The translations under genes and the position numbers were made by a program. DNA of 64,000 nt from contig JARGDL010000001.1 of NCBI GenBank assembly GCA_029210465.1, forward strand, positions 124,001 through 188,000. Direction: 5' to 3'. Positions 50,101 through 59,456 of this stretch are shown here, one piece after another. The stretch is from Stygiobacter electus. Lineage in GTDB: Bacteria > Bacteroidota > Ignavibacteria > Ignavibacteriales > Melioribacteraceae. The stretch's first letter is position 1; every line of letters starts with the position of its first letter. The notes under the pieces are model-generated. The model was not told the DNA's origin. It was given only the letters and a program-made list of their open reading frames with translations, and made no database searches.

Positions 50101-50852
50101 AAACGAACCTCTATTTCATTTTGCTTTAAATATTTTTTTAAATCAATAATTTTAATTTCATCAAAGTGAAATATACCAGCGGCAAGGCAAGCATCAACTT
50201 TAGCAATTTTAAAAGCTTCAAGAAAATGATTCAAGTTACCTGCACCGCCACTTGCAATAACTGGAATTGTAACATTTTGCTGAACTACTTTAAGAAACTC
50301 AAGATCGTAGCCATTTCTTGTTCCATCATGATCCATTGATGTTAAAAGAATTTCACCAGCACCTAATTCTTCAACAGTTTTGCACCAGTTCAATGCTTCA
50401 AGTTCTGTTTCTTCTTTTCCACCTTTGATAAAAACTTTTTTCTTGTTGTCAACTTTTTTTACATCAATAGCTGCTACTATTGCTTGGTTCCCAAATTGCT
50501 TTGATGCTTCTGAAATTAATTTTGGATTTTTAACAATTGCTGAATTCAGAGATACTTTATCAGCTCCAGCTTTTAACAATGTTTCGATGTCATTTAATGT
50601 TGAAATTCCACCGCCAACTGTAAATGGAATGCGTATAACTTTTGCAACTTCTTCTACTAATTGAATCAATGTTTTTCTTTTTTCTTCTGTCGCAGTTATG
50701 TCAAGAAAAACTAATTCATCAGCAAGTTCTTTATAATATCTGAATGCTAATTGAACAGCATCTCCAGCATCTTTTAGATTTATGAAGTTTGTTCCTTTTA
50801 CAACTTTGCCATCTTTAACATCAAGACAAGGAATTATTCTTTTCGCTATCAA
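50097..50852 (-). CDS. hisF: Imidazole glycerol phosphate synthase subunit HisF
   Basis: A 251-residue beta-alpha barrel cyclase. [16 protein letters not shown] holds the first catalytic Asp (Asp11), and [16 protein letters not shown] and [17 protein letters not shown] hold the second (in SMDHDGT). With HisH it makes IGP and AICAR. Overlaps hisA by 32 bases, the longest overlap in the operon. Confidence 0.97.
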   Translation of the reverse strand: MIAKRIIPCLDVKDGKVVKGTNFINLKDAGDAVQLAFRYYKELADELVFLDITATEEKRKTLIQLVEEVAKVIRIPFTVGGGISTLNDIETLLKAGADKVSLNSAIVKNPKLISEASKQFGNQAIVAAIDVKKVDNKKKVFIKGGKEETELEALNWCKTVEELGAGEILLTSMDHDGTRNGYDLEFLKVVQQNVTIPVIASGGAGNLNHFLEAFKIAKVDACLAAGIFHFDEIKIIDLKKYLKQNEIEVRL

Positions 50853-51561
50853 TTTTAGAAAGCTCCTTTAAATTAATTTTATTTTCATAAATTGCTTTGC
50901 CTACAACAGTTGCATATAAATTTGTTTCATTTAACTTAATAACATCGTCAATGTTTGATATTCCACCAGAAGCAATAAAATTTAATGATGGAAAATTTTT
51001 AATCAAATCTTGATATAAATTATAATTTGGTCCTGTTAAAGTTCCATCTTTTGTTATATCAGTAGTAAGGAAAAATTTTATGCCTAATGATGAACAATAA
51101 TTTACGTGTTGTTCTAATTCGATTTTACTTTCTTCAAGCCATCCTTTGATTAATATCTTTTTATCTTTTGAATCGGTTGCAACAATTATTTTTTCAATTT
51201 CAATTTCATTAACAATTTTTTCAAATTCATCTTTATCAGAAATTGAAATTGAACCAATGACAATTTTATCAACTCCTAAATCAATTAACTCTTTTGCTGT
51301 TTCTAATTTTTTAATTCCACCGCCAAATTGAATTTTTAAGCTTGTTTCATTTTTAATTTGCTTAATAATTTCTTTAGTTGAAATTATTCCATTTACTGAT
51401 GCTTCTAAATCAACAATGTGAATCAGTTTAAAATTATTTTCCGAAAATATTTTTGCATATTCTAAAGGTGAATTATCATAAAATTTTGCTTCATCAAATT
51501 TACCTTTGAATAATCGTGCGGTTTTATTTTTATAAATATCAATTGCTGGTATGACTAACAT
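50821..51561 (-). CDS. hisA: Phosphoribosylformimino-AICAR isomerase HisA
   Basis: A 246-residue barrel isomerase. It has [19 protein letters not shown] with the catalytic Asp8, [24 protein letters not shown] with the second Asp, and IASGGISN for phosphate binding. It shares the HisF fold. Overlaps hisH by 7 bases. Confidence 0.96.
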   Translation of the reverse strand: MLVIPAIDIYKNKTARLFKGKFDEAKFYDNSPLEYAKIFSENNFKLIHIVDLEASVNGIISTKEIIKQIKNETSLKIQFGGGIKKLETAKELIDLGVDKIVIGSISISDKDEFEKIVNEIEIEKIIVATDSKDKKILIKGWLEESKIELEQHVNYCSSLGIKFFLTTDITKDGTLTGPNYNLYQDLIKNFPSLNFIASGGISNIDDVIKLNETNLYATVVGKAIYENKINLKELSKIDSEKNNSLS

Positions 51562-52142
51562 TTTTCTATAAAATTTTTTAATAGTTTTATTCCAGCTTCA
51601 CCTGATTTTTCAGGATGAAATTGAACTCCAAAAAAATTATCTTTTTGGATCGAAGCTGTAAAATCAATTCCATAATTTGATGAAGCAGTTGTAAATTCAT
51701 TCATAGGCATATAATATGAATTTGCAAAATAGAAGTATGAATCATTTCCTATATCTTCAAACAAAGGATTTTCTTTTATTACTTTTACTTTATTCCAACC
51801 CATTTGTGGAATTTTCAAAGATTCGTTTTCAAATTTTTTACATATAGTTGGAATAATTCCAAGACAAGTTGTATTCCCTTCTTCAGTTTCATCAGCAAGT
51901 AATTGCATGCCAAGACAAATACCAAGTAATGGTTTTTTTGTAATTCTTAAAAGTGTAAAAAGATTATTGAGATGTAATTTTCTTATTGCAAAAGATGCTT
52001 CGCCAACTCCCGGAAAAATAATTTTTTTAGATTTATTAATGTCAATTTCACGTGATGTTACAATGTACTCAACTTTCAATTCATCAAGAACATTTGTAAC
52101 AGATTTTGTATTACCTGCTCCGTAATCAATTACTGCAATCAT
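51555..52142 (-). CDS. hisH: Imidazole glycerol phosphate synthase glutaminase HisH
   Basis: A 195-residue class I glutamine amidotransferase. IDYGAGNTKSV starts the chain, the nucleophile Cys is in GICLGMQLL (about residue 75), and the His-Glu dyad is in VQFHPEKSG near residue 176. Delivers ammonia to HisF. Overlaps hisB by 4 bases. Confidence 0.96.
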   Translation of the reverse strand: MIAVIDYGAGNTKSVTNVLDELKVEYIVTSREIDINKSKKIIFPGVGEASFAIRKLHLNNLFTLLRITKKPLLGICLGMQLLADETEEGNTTCLGIIPTICKKFENESLKIPQMGWNKVKVIKENPLFEDIGNDSYFYFANSYYMPMNEFTTASSNYGIDFTASIQKDNFFGVQFHPEKSGEAGIKLLKNFIEKC

Positions 52143-52723
52143 AGTAATCCTTTTGTTGATGGTAAATTACCTTTGTTTCGTTCATCAAATTTTAAAGCCA
52201 TATTTAATGCACGTGCAAAAGATTTAAATAATGCTTCAGCTTTGTGATGATCATTTTCACCTGAACATTTTAAATGAATGTTTGCTTTCAAACCCGAAGA
52301 TAAAGCTCTAAAAAATTCCACGAATAATTCAGTTGGAAATTCACCAACTTTTTCTCTTTTGAATTTACATTTAAAAGATAAATAACTTCTTCCACCTAAA
52401 TCTAATGCACAGTATGAAAGCGATTCATCCATTGGCAATAAAAATCCATAACGCTCAATTCCTTTTTTATTACCAAGTGCAATATTAATTGCTTCACCAA
52501 GTGCAATTCCAACATCTTCAACAGTATGATGTTCATCTATGTGAAGATCACCTTTTGCAATTAATTCAAGATCTATATTTGAATGTTTTGCAATTTGTTC
52601 AAGCATGTGGTCAAAAAATCCAATTCCAGTTTTTATTTTCGATTTGCCTGAACCATCAAGATTTATTTTTATTTTAATATCTGTTTCTTTTGTTTTGCGT
52701 TGATGCAGTGCAGTTCTTTTCAT
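52139..52723 (-). CDS. hisB: Imidazoleglycerol-phosphate dehydratase HisB
   Basis: A 194-residue IGPD. Metal-binding motifs GIGFFDHMLEQIAKH, DLHIDEHHTVEDVGIALG and GENDHHKAEALFKSFARAL are intact. It is monofunctional: there is no fused histidinol-phosphatase domain, and no HisN/HisJ gene lies in the operon. Located 1 base after hisC. Confidence 0.97.
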   Translation of the reverse strand: MKRTALHQRKTKETDIKIKINLDGSGKSKIKTGIGFFDHMLEQIAKHSNIDLELIAKGDLHIDEHHTVEDVGIALGEAINIALGNKKGIERYGFLLPMDESLSYCALDLGGRSYLSFKCKFKREKVGEFPTELFVEFFRALSSGLKANIHLKCSGENDHHKAEALFKSFARALNMALKFDERNKGNLPSTKGLL

Positions 52724-52724
52724 T

Positions 52725-53774
52725 TTATCCTTTGAAATTTTTTAGTTGTTTAAGAAATTCATCATTTTCTTCTTTTGTACCAATTGATACTCTCAAATAT
52801 CCTGAAAAATTAAATTGATTACTTCTATCACGAATTATTATTCCTTTGCTTTCTAAAAATGAAAATACTTCTTTTGGTTTCTCAACTTTAAATGAAATAA
52901 AATTTGAATCACTTGGTAAAACATTAATTACAAGCGAAATGTTTTTTAATTCATTTTCAATTCTTTTTCTTTCAGATATGATTTCATTAACAAATAAATC
53001 ATGTTTGGATTTGTTATTCAAAGCTTTCAAAATAAAATTAGAAGTTAATTTATTAATGTTATATGGGGATTTAACTTTAAACAATAACTTTATGATTACT
53101 TCATTAGCAACTGCATAGCCGCAACGAATGCCAGCTAATCCCCATGCTTTAGAAAAAGTTCTTGTAACAACAAGATTAGGAATTTGTATAGCTTCTTTAA
53201 TTAACCCATCATCATTTGCAAAATCGATATATGCTTCATCAACTACAACAATGGAATTTACTGAATTGGTTAGTTCAAATATTTTTTCTTTTGAAAGCAA
53301 ATTACCAGTTGGATTATTTGGTGAGCAAAGAAAAACAATTTTCGTTTTTTCAGTTACAGAATTTTTTGCTGAAATTAAATCTATATCAAAATTTGAATCA
53401 AGCGGTACATTTTTAACTTCAATATCATTAATATCACAGCAAACTTTGTACATACCATAAGTTGGTTCGCATACTATTGCTTCATCTTCTCGCGGGTTGC
53501 AAAATATTTTGACTAATAACTCAATAATTTCATCTGAGCCAACCCCAAAGAATAAATTTTCTTTTGGAATTGAAATTAGTTTTGATAAACTTTCTCTTAT
53601 TGCATTTTGATTTGGATCAGGATAACGATTTAATTTCAGTTCATCAAATTCGACAACACTTCCAAGTGAATTCTCGTTTGCATCAAGTAAAATTCCATTT
53701 AAGTGCGATTCTCTTGCAGAAGTGTATGGTTTTAACTTTAATATATTTTTTCTAACTAAATTTTCAATATTCAT
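52725..53774 (-). CDS. hisC: Histidinol-phosphate aminotransferase HisC
   Basis: A 349-residue fold-type I PLP enzyme. LDANENSLG, FFGVGSDEIIELL, LCSPNNPTGN, VVDEAYIDF and the Schiff-base lysine in RTFSKAWGLAGIRCGYA (about residue 208) are visible. Converts imidazole acetol phosphate to histidinol phosphate. Overlaps hisD by 4 bases. Confidence 0.96.
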   Translation of the reverse strand: MNIENLVRKNILKLKPYTSARESHLNGILLDANENSLGSVVEFDELKLNRYPDPNQNAIRESLSKLISIPKENLFFGVGSDEIIELLVKIFCNPREDEAIVCEPTYGMYKVCCDINDIEVKNVPLDSNFDIDLISAKNSVTEKTKIVFLCSPNNPTGNLLSKEKIFELTNSVNSIVVVDEAYIDFANDDGLIKEAIQIPNLVVTRTFSKAWGLAGIRCGYAVANEVIIKLLFKVKSPYNINKLTSNFILKALNNKSKHDLFVNEIISERKRIENELKNISLVINVLPSDSNFISFKVEKPKEVFSFLESKGIIIRDRSNQFNFSGYLRVSIGTKEENDEFLKQLKNFKG

Positions 53775-55051
53775 TTTAATCTCACTTTTACTGCGTTTGC
53801 ATGTGCATTTAATTTTTCTTCTTCAGCCATTTTAACAACCGTTGATGAAATATTTTTCAATCCATTTTTTGTTAAAGTCTGAAATGAAATTGATTTCATG
53901 AATGATAAAATATCAACACCGCCAATTGCTTTTGCATATCCATAAGTAGGCAAAGAATGATTTGTCCCACTTGCATAATCACCAACACTTTCAGGTGAAT
54001 AACCACCTAAAAATACAGAGCCAGCATTTTTTATTTTTTTAGCTAACGATTTAAAATTTTTAGTATTAATTATTAAATGTTCTGGGGCATAATTATTTGA
54101 CAGTTGAATTGCATCATCTAAGTTATTAACTACAAGTATAAATGAATTAATTAAACAAGCTTCAACTATTTTTCTTCTCGGTAAATTTTTTATTTGAAGA
54201 TTAATTTCACTCAAAACTTTTCGAGCGAATTCAATTTCATTTGTCAGTAAAATTACTTGAGAATCAATCCCATGTTCTGCTTGAGATAATAAATCAGCGG
54301 CAACATACTTTGGATTTGCAAATTTATCGGCTATTACAAGAACTTCACTGGGACCAGCGGGCATATCAACTGAACTACCATTGTAATCGTTACTAACTAA
54401 AGTTTTTGCTAGTGTAACATATTGATTACCAGGACCAAAAATTTTATCTACTTTTTTTACTTTTTCAGTACCATAAGCCATCATTGCAATTGCATGAGCA
54501 CCACCGACAGAATAAAATTCATCTATACCGATTTTTGTTGCAACATAAGCTAAAGCTGAATTAATTTCATTTTTAACAGGTGAACAAACAACAATTCTTT
54601 TGCATCCAGCAATTTTAGCTGGAATTGCAAGCATTAATAAAGTTGAGAATAAAACTGCACTTCCCCCGGGAATATATAAACCAACATTTTCAATTGGTAA
54701 ATATTTTTTTTGGCATTCAATTCCTTTCATTGTTTCTACTGAAATTGATTTTGGATATTGAAGCGAATGAAATTTATAAATGTTTTCGTAAGCTTTATCA
54801 ATAGAATTTTTAAGCTCTACATTAATTTTTTCAGCTTGTTCAACCAAAATATTTTTTGATATTAAAATTGAATCGCCATTTAATCCATCATACTTTTTTG
54901 CATATTTAATAACTGATTGATGCCCATTTTTTTTAACATCATCAATAATTTTTTTCACAATGACTATAGTTGAATTATTTTTTTGAGCCGGACGTTCAAA
55001 CAGCTCATTGATTTTTTTTTCATTAAGATTTTTTTGAATGAATATTTTCAT
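53771..55051 (-). CDS. hisD: Histidinol dehydrogenase HisD
   Basis: A 426-residue zinc enzyme. GLYIPGGSAVLFSTLLMLAI, GGAHAIAMMAYGTE, IFGPGNQYVTLAK, DMPAGPSEVLVIAD, LSQAEHGIDSQ and NHSLPTYGYAK are the family blocks, including the Glu/His general bases near residue 325 (YAPEHL). Catalyses the last two steps to histidine. Overlaps hisG by 4 bases. Confidence 0.97.
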   Translation of the reverse strand: MKIFIQKNLNEKKINELFERPAQKNNSTIVIVKKIIDDVKKNGHQSVIKYAKKYDGLNGDSILISKNILVEQAEKINVELKNSIDKAYENIYKFHSLQYPKSISVETMKGIECQKKYLPIENVGLYIPGGSAVLFSTLLMLAIPAKIAGCKRIVVCSPVKNEINSALAYVATKIGIDEFYSVGGAHAIAMMAYGTEKVKKVDKIFGPGNQYVTLAKTLVSNDYNGSSVDMPAGPSEVLVIADKFANPKYVAADLLSQAEHGIDSQVILLTNEIEFARKVLSEINLQIKNLPRRKIVEACLINSFILVVNNLDDAIQLSNNYAPEHLIINTKNFKSLAKKIKNAGSVFLGGYSPESVGDYASGTNHSLPTYGYAKAIGGVDILSFMKSISFQTLTKNGLKNISSTVVKMAEEEKLNAHANAVKVRLK

Positions 55052-55917
55052 AGTATCATGTTCTCAATTGGTAATAATAAAATTCCGGAAGCCCCGGCAT
55101 CTTTTAAATTTTTATAAATATTCCAGAATTCATCAGCAGGAATAACAGCATGAACAGCCACCAATGATTCATCCGCTAAAGGAACAACAGTCGGACTTTT
55201 TAATGATGGTACAATATTTTTAATAATTTCTAATGAATCTTTCGGTGCATTCATCATTAAGTATTTTGAAGTTTTAGCTTTGAGTGCAGAATCAATTCTA
55301 AAAAGAAAATCCAGAAGTATATTATATTTTTCTGAGTCGTTTGGTAAATTTTTATTCATTATCAATGCAGCTTGTGAATCAAAGACATCAAAAGATTTTT
55401 TAAGCTTGTTAAGTTTTAATGTGTTGCCAGTTGAAACTAAATCACAGATATAATCTGCAACACCAAGAGATGGAGTAATTTCAACTGAGCCGCTGATTTC
55501 AATAATTTTTGCATCAATTTTGTTTTGTTGCAGAAAGTTTTTCAAAATATTAGGAAAAGAAGTTGCGATTTTTTTCCCATTTAATTCTTGAATATCATTT
55601 AATGTTTTAGATTCAGGCAGAGCAAGAGCTAAACGACATTTACCAAAACCAAGTTTTCTTAAAATTTCAACTTCTGCTTTTTTTTCAAAGATAATATCTT
55701 CGCCAACAATACCAATATCGGCAACACCATCTTGAACATATTCTGGAATATCATCATCTCTTAAAAACAAAATATCAAGTTCATAATTTCTAGCAGAAAT
55801 GATTAATCTTTCTGAATAGTCTTCAATCTCTAAACCACAATTTTTTAGTAGTTGCAAAGACTTATCAGTTAATCTACCTTTTTTTTGAATTGCAAGTTTT
55901 AAATTTCCATTTAACAT
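55048..55917 (-). CDS. hisG: ATP phosphoribosyltransferase HisG (long form)
   Basis: A 289-residue long-form HisG. It has the N-terminal AIQKKGRLTDKS, DDIPEYVQDGVADIGIVGED, the PRPP loop region (SGSVEITPSLGVADYICDLVSTGNTL) in two adjacent short pieces, and a C-terminal ACT-like regulatory domain (about 210-289, MMNAPKDSL to AGASGILLLPIENM). The extra domain suggests feedback inhibition by histidine and no need for HisZ. First gene of the operon. AAGGAG precedes the start by 5 bases, immediately after the attenuator hairpin. Confidence 0.96.
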   Translation of the reverse strand: MLNGNLKLAIQKKGRLTDKSLQLLKNCGLEIEDYSERLIISARNYELDILFLRDDDIPEYVQDGVADIGIVGEDIIFEKKAEVEILRKLGFGKCRLALALPESKTLNDIQELNGKKIATSFPNILKNFLQQNKIDAKIIEISGSVEITPSLGVADYICDLVSTGNTLKLNKLKKSFDVFDSQAALIMNKNLPNDSEKYNILLDFLFRIDSALKAKTSKYLMMNAPKDSLEIIKNIVPSLKSPTVVPLADESLVAVHAVIPADEFWNIYKNLKDAGASGILLLPIENMIL

Positions 55918-55934
55918 AAATACTCCTTAAAACG

Positions 55935-55962
55935 AAAAAACCCCGACAATCGCCGGGGTTTT
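55935..55962 (-). terminator. Attenuator terminator hairpin of the his operon
   Basis: On the minus strand AAAACCCCGGC pairs with GTCGGGGTTTT around GATT (arms 55962-55952 and 55947-55937, one G-U), followed by T residues down to 55935. It ends 18 bases before the hisG start, so it must be read through for operon expression. The arm CCGGCG can instead pair with CGCCGG (56000-55995) inside the leader peptide gene, giving an antiterminator. Confidence 0.88.
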
Positions 55963-55984
55963 AATAATTGAATTATAATTTTAT

Positions 55985-56053
55985 TTAAAGCTTACCGGCG
56001 TCCTTTCGGGGAAAATTATGATGCCAATGATGTAAGCCAATTTTATTGATCAT
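55985..56053 (-). CDS. hisL: his operon leader peptide (attenuation)
   Basis: A 22-codon frame: MINKIGLHHWHHNFPRKDAG, then KL and TAA. Codons 8, 9, 11 and 12 are all CAT (His), an extreme local bias expected only of a histidine attenuation peptide. It starts about 15-20 bases after the predicted transcription start and ends 22 bases before the terminator hairpin. Ribosome stalling at the His codons during histidine shortage would leave CGCCGG in the peptide's 3' part free to pair with the 5' arm of the terminator. No strong Shine-Dalgarno is present; AAAAGAA precedes the ATG. Confidence 0.85.
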   Translation of the reverse strand: MINKIGLHHWHHNFPRKDAGKL

Positions 56054-56074
56054 TTCTTTTCTAAATTTTTGATG

Positions 56075-56106
56075 CAAAGCTATTAATTGATTTTATCAAA
56101 TGCAAA
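56075..56106 (-). promoter_or_regulatory. Bacteroidota-type promoter of the his operon
   Basis: On the minus strand TTTG (56106-56103), a spacer of exactly 20 bases, then TAGCTTTG (56082-56075) match the Bacteroidota consensus TTTG-N19-21-TAnnTTTG perfectly. The start of transcription would lie near 56070, just before the leader peptide ATG. Confidence 0.75.
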
Positions 56107-56137
56107 TAATTATGCATAATTTTAAATAATTATGCAT
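56104..56137. repeat. Direct repeat AAATAATTATGCAT upstream of his promoter
   Basis: Two identical 14-bp copies start at 56104 and 56124, exactly 20 bases apart. The first contains the perfect palindrome ATTATGCATAAT (56109-56120). They lie immediately upstream of and touching the -33 element, and the second reaches the stop of the upstream gene. Spacing of about two helical turns fits cooperative protein binding. Confidence 0.45.
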
Positions 56138-59100
56138 TAATTATCTTTCACCATTAAAACTTTTGCTTTCTGTGTAATAGAATTTAATTTTTCGACATAA
56201 CCTGATTTTTCTTCTATTTCATTATCGGTAACAAAATGAACGTCCAGTAAACCATTTGTTCTTATCCCAGTTCTTAAATAATTCATTTCGCTTAAAGCTA
56301 AGCTCCAACCTTCGAACCATAGTTTTACTTGCTCTAAATTACATTCGTTTTTATCATAATGAACAATTAAATCAATATCACTTTTGGCTGTTGCTGTTGC
56401 ATTGTTTGTACTGCCCACCAAATAAATTGCTTTTATACCAAATCTTTTAGGATCAATTTCATTTGCAATTTTTTCTGCCATTTTCATTCTCCATCGCCAA
56501 TGGTCATGAATATGATAATCATTATTCGAATCTTTAATGTCCATTTCTCTTAAAGATTCATTTGTTGGATATGTAAAAATTGCTAATGCGGTTTCAATTT
56601 CTGCATTAACAAAAACTTTTAATACCATTCCATCTTTAACGTAAGGAATTTCTATTACCTTGATAATGTCTTTCAATTCTTCAAATTCTGGAATCAACTT
56701 ATCAAAGATATTCTCCGAATCATTGAAAAAATTTTCATTAAAAATAATTCCTTCATCATCCGGGTATAAAGGCAGATAACGAATATTTGCTTCAACTAAA
56801 TCTTGGAAAAAGTGTGTACCAAAAGATAAATCGGGCACGTAATTTCCTTTTTTGCGTGCAACTTCTATCAGCATAGCTGTATTATTAATATCAGAATAAG
56901 TTACGCTTACACCGAGTTTTATATCACCACGGCTTCCCCACCTGCCAGGTCCAATTAAAATAAATTTTCTCTTCGGTAAAATTTTATTCAGTTTACTTAT
57001 TGCTTTTCCCACATCAAGCATTGTTTCTATGTCAGGTATTTCAGAATATTTTAATGGATCAACATAAACTACATGAGTAATATCTGGGACTTTGCCATTT
57101 GAAATAAATTTTTTAGCATTAAACAAAATCATTTCTTGTGGAATATCTTTTGGAATATTATCTGGACTAATATCAGCAAGATTACTCTGCGGACGACATT
57201 GAAGTAAGTAATAATCATTTCCATCATGGGCAAATTCTATATCCACAGGTGATTTAATTTTTTCTTGAAGGATCTTTGTTATAGCATGAATTTTTTTAAG
57301 AAAATCTGTTTTAGAAATTAAACCTTCAAATGTAACTACAAACTCTTTACTTGGATCATCGATATCTAACATACCAGGTTGTCTTATCATATTATTTTCA
57401 ATTATTGAAAACACTTCATTAAACTTTGGAAATGAAGTTCCACATTCTTCAATCAATTTTGAAATTGGTATTGATTCAAATTCATTAGTCTCAAGATTAA
57501 TTACATCCATCCTTTGAGGCGAATATCTTCTAATTTCATCAGCGGTTACATTTACTCGTAAATTTGGTTGACCTGGCGCTACTAAAATCGGATAATCATC
57601 ACTTAACCTATCAACTGCGCGAGTTCCTAAACCGGGAACAATTCTTACTAAACCATCATCACGTTTTATTCTTGGCGACCAGCGGAATTCATTATTGCTG
57701 AAAGCGACACCGGCAAAAATTGGACAATAATATTTGCCGATTTTTGTACCAACAACTTCCTGAATCATAATTCCCATTTCTTCATGAAAATCTAATAATC
57801 CTTTTTCGGCGCGATATTCAATTGGGTCTGGCGAAAATGTCGAAGCATAAACTTCTGCAATTGCATCCATTAAAGCATAAAGTCTTTGTTGCTTTGAGCC
57901 TTGATTTGCTAAGAACAAACTTTTGTATTTACCAGAAAACACAGCACCTATTTGATCTTCTAATAATGAAGAACTTCTTACAATAATTGGTTTTTCACCT
58001 AAATCATCTAATGCAATTGAAAGACCTTTAACAATATCAGGAGGAAATTCCGAGTTCTTAAATAATTGAACTAAATGAGGATACTCAATTCTAACTTCTT
58101 CAAGTTCTTTATATTTCTGTTCAAGAACTTCTTCTAAATTATTGTATTGAATAAATGAAATAACTCCATCAGAAGTAATGTACCATGTTTTTGGAGTTTT
58201 AATATCACGAAGAATTTCAATGTTATCACTTTCTTTATTTAGAATATGTGATGCTAAAAATATTCCTGCACTTTTACCACCAAGTTTACCATGGCTTCCG
58301 GAAGGGAAAATCATTTTATCAATTAAGAATCTAAAATCAGTTAGTTTAACATATTCTTTAGCAACGCTAATATATTCTAATTGATCAGTAAAAAATCTTC
58401 TTAAAAGAGAAACACGTAATCCTTTATCTGTTGAAGGTTCTAATTCAAATTTTTCTGCAGCAAGGTGATAAAATTTTCTAATTGCATCTGCAATTTCTGT
58501 TAATGATGTATCTGAATTATCTACAACCTTTATCAATGAACTTGATTTATCTTCTTGAATCCATTTTTGAATTTTTGAAAGTATAATATCATCATCTAAA
58601 TTTTCTTTTGCTAAATTTAGTATTGTTTCAACATAATGATCGTAATTAGCAATCTTTTTTACTTTTAAAGGTTTATTATCATCATAATTTTGATCATCTA
58701 AATTTCCTTGTCGAGATAAAGCATTTTGACGCATTAGCATTTCAGCTTCTTCAACACCTTTCCAACAAAGTAAGTGCAGCATTTTTCTCAACAAACTCAT
58801 AAACAAATTTGGATCAGTTTTACGAACCATATTCAAAACAAATCGCCACTCACCTTTTTGACTGCCTTCCATTTGTTCACGTACATTATTCAATTCTTGA
58901 AATACAATTTTTAATTTTTGATGAAGTATAAAATGACCAAGTCTATCAGCAATTGTATCTAATAATTTTTTTTCGGTCTTTGAAAATGGTCCATAATGCG
59001 ATTGAGGCATTTCCTGAAGATAATATACAGCAATGTTTCCAACTATTTTATCTTGGACTGAAATATCACTTCGAATAACCCATGGTGTTTCTTTAAAGTT

Positions 59101-59322
59101 ATCTGTTTGATATACTATTTCTCCATATACTAATCTTGCTTTACAAACATTTGGAAATTGGAAACCATTTGGTAGTGCATCAATAATCGTACGAAAAGCT
59201 TCTTTCATTGTAATATCAGAGCGATTTAAACTATCTTCAATTTTATAAAGACAGTTTAATTCTTTTGCACGTTCATGTAACTCCAAGACAAGATGATCAA
59301 TTGGATTATTTTTATCTGGCAT
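56137..59322 (-). CDS. GAF + PEP/pyruvate-binding + nucleotidyltransferase fusion
   Basis: A 1061-residue cytoplasmic protein. The N-terminal 150 residues look GAF-like. A helical region leads to a PPDK/PEP-synthase ATP-grasp domain (about 345-735). This has SHGKLGGKSAGIFLA, PIIVRSSSLLEDQIGAVFSG, FAGVAFSNNEFRWSPRI, VPGLGTRAVDR and the closing DIEFAHDGNDYYLLQCRPQS. The phospho-His swivelling and PEP TIM-barrel domains of true PEP synthase are absent. Near residues 965-985 a nucleotidyltransferase-type motif appears: LVGSTNNATATAKSDIDLIV. It may be a regulatory or modifying enzyme. It precedes the his operon but is separated by the his promoter. Confidence 0.75.
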   Translation of the reverse strand: MPDKNNPIDHLVLELHERAKELNCLYKIEDSLNRSDITMKEAFRTIIDALPNGFQFPNVCKARLVYGEIVYQTDNFKETPWVIRSDISVQDKIVGNIAVYYLQEMPQSHYGPFSKTEKKLLDTIADRLGHFILHQKLKIVFQELNNVREQMEGSQKGEWRFVLNMVRKTDPNLFMSLLRKMLHLLCWKGVEEAEMLMRQNALSRQGNLDDQNYDDNKPLKVKKIANYDHYVETILNLAKENLDDDIILSKIQKWIQEDKSSSLIKVVDNSDTSLTEIADAIRKFYHLAAEKFELEPSTDKGLRVSLLRRFFTDQLEYISVAKEYVKLTDFRFLIDKMIFPSGSHGKLGGKSAGIFLASHILNKESDNIEILRDIKTPKTWYITSDGVISFIQYNNLEEVLEQKYKELEEVRIEYPHLVQLFKNSEFPPDIVKGLSIALDDLGEKPIIVRSSSLLEDQIGAVFSGKYKSLFLANQGSKQQRLYALMDAIAEVYASTFSPDPIEYRAEKGLLDFHEEMGIMIQEVVGTKIGKYYCPIFAGVAFSNNEFRWSPRIKRDDGLVRIVPGLGTRAVDRLSDDYPILVAPGQPNLRVNVTADEIRRYSPQRMDVINLETNEFESIPISKLIEECGTSFPKFNEVFSIIENNMIRQPGMLDIDDPSKEFVVTFEGLISKTDFLKKIHAITKILQEKIKSPVDIEFAHDGNDYYLLQCRPQSNLADISPDNIPKDIPQEMILFNAKKFISNGKVPDITHVVYVDPLKYSEIPDIETMLDVGKAISKLNKILPKRKFILIGPGRWGSRGDIKLGVSVTYSDINNTAMLIEVARKKGNYVPDLSFGTHFFQDLVEANIRYLPLYPDDEGIIFNENFFNDSENIFDKLIPEFEELKDIIKVIEIPYVKDGMVLKVFVNAEIETALAIFTYPTNESLREMDIKDSNNDYHIHDHWRWRMKMAEKIANEIDPKRFGIKAIYLVGSTNNATATAKSDIDLIVHYDKNECNLEQVKLWFEGWSLALSEMNYLRTGIRTNGLLDVHFVTDNEIEEKSGYVEKLNSITQKAKVLMVKDN

Positions 59323-59407
59323 TAAAAGGCTCCAAATGTTATTTATGGTTTAGAAATTCTTTTTATAAAATTAATTAATTGTATAATTAAAAGTATCTTT
59401 AAAAACA

Positions 59408-59441
59408 AAAAAGCCGAAAGGTAAATTCCCTTCGGCTTTTT
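59408..59441 (-). terminator. Terminator of glutamate dehydrogenase gene
   Basis: AAAAAGCCGAA (59408-59418) pairs with 59431-59441, with two more G-C pairs inside. On the minus strand it is followed by a T-rich tail (TTTTTTGTTTTT, beginning in the stem). It lies 16 bases past the gdh stop. Confidence 0.88.
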
Positions 59442-59456
59442 GAAATTGAAAATAAA

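Noticed and set aside
56137..59322. Standard phosphoenolpyruvate synthase
   Set aside because: The phospho-histidine and PEP-binding barrel domains are missing.
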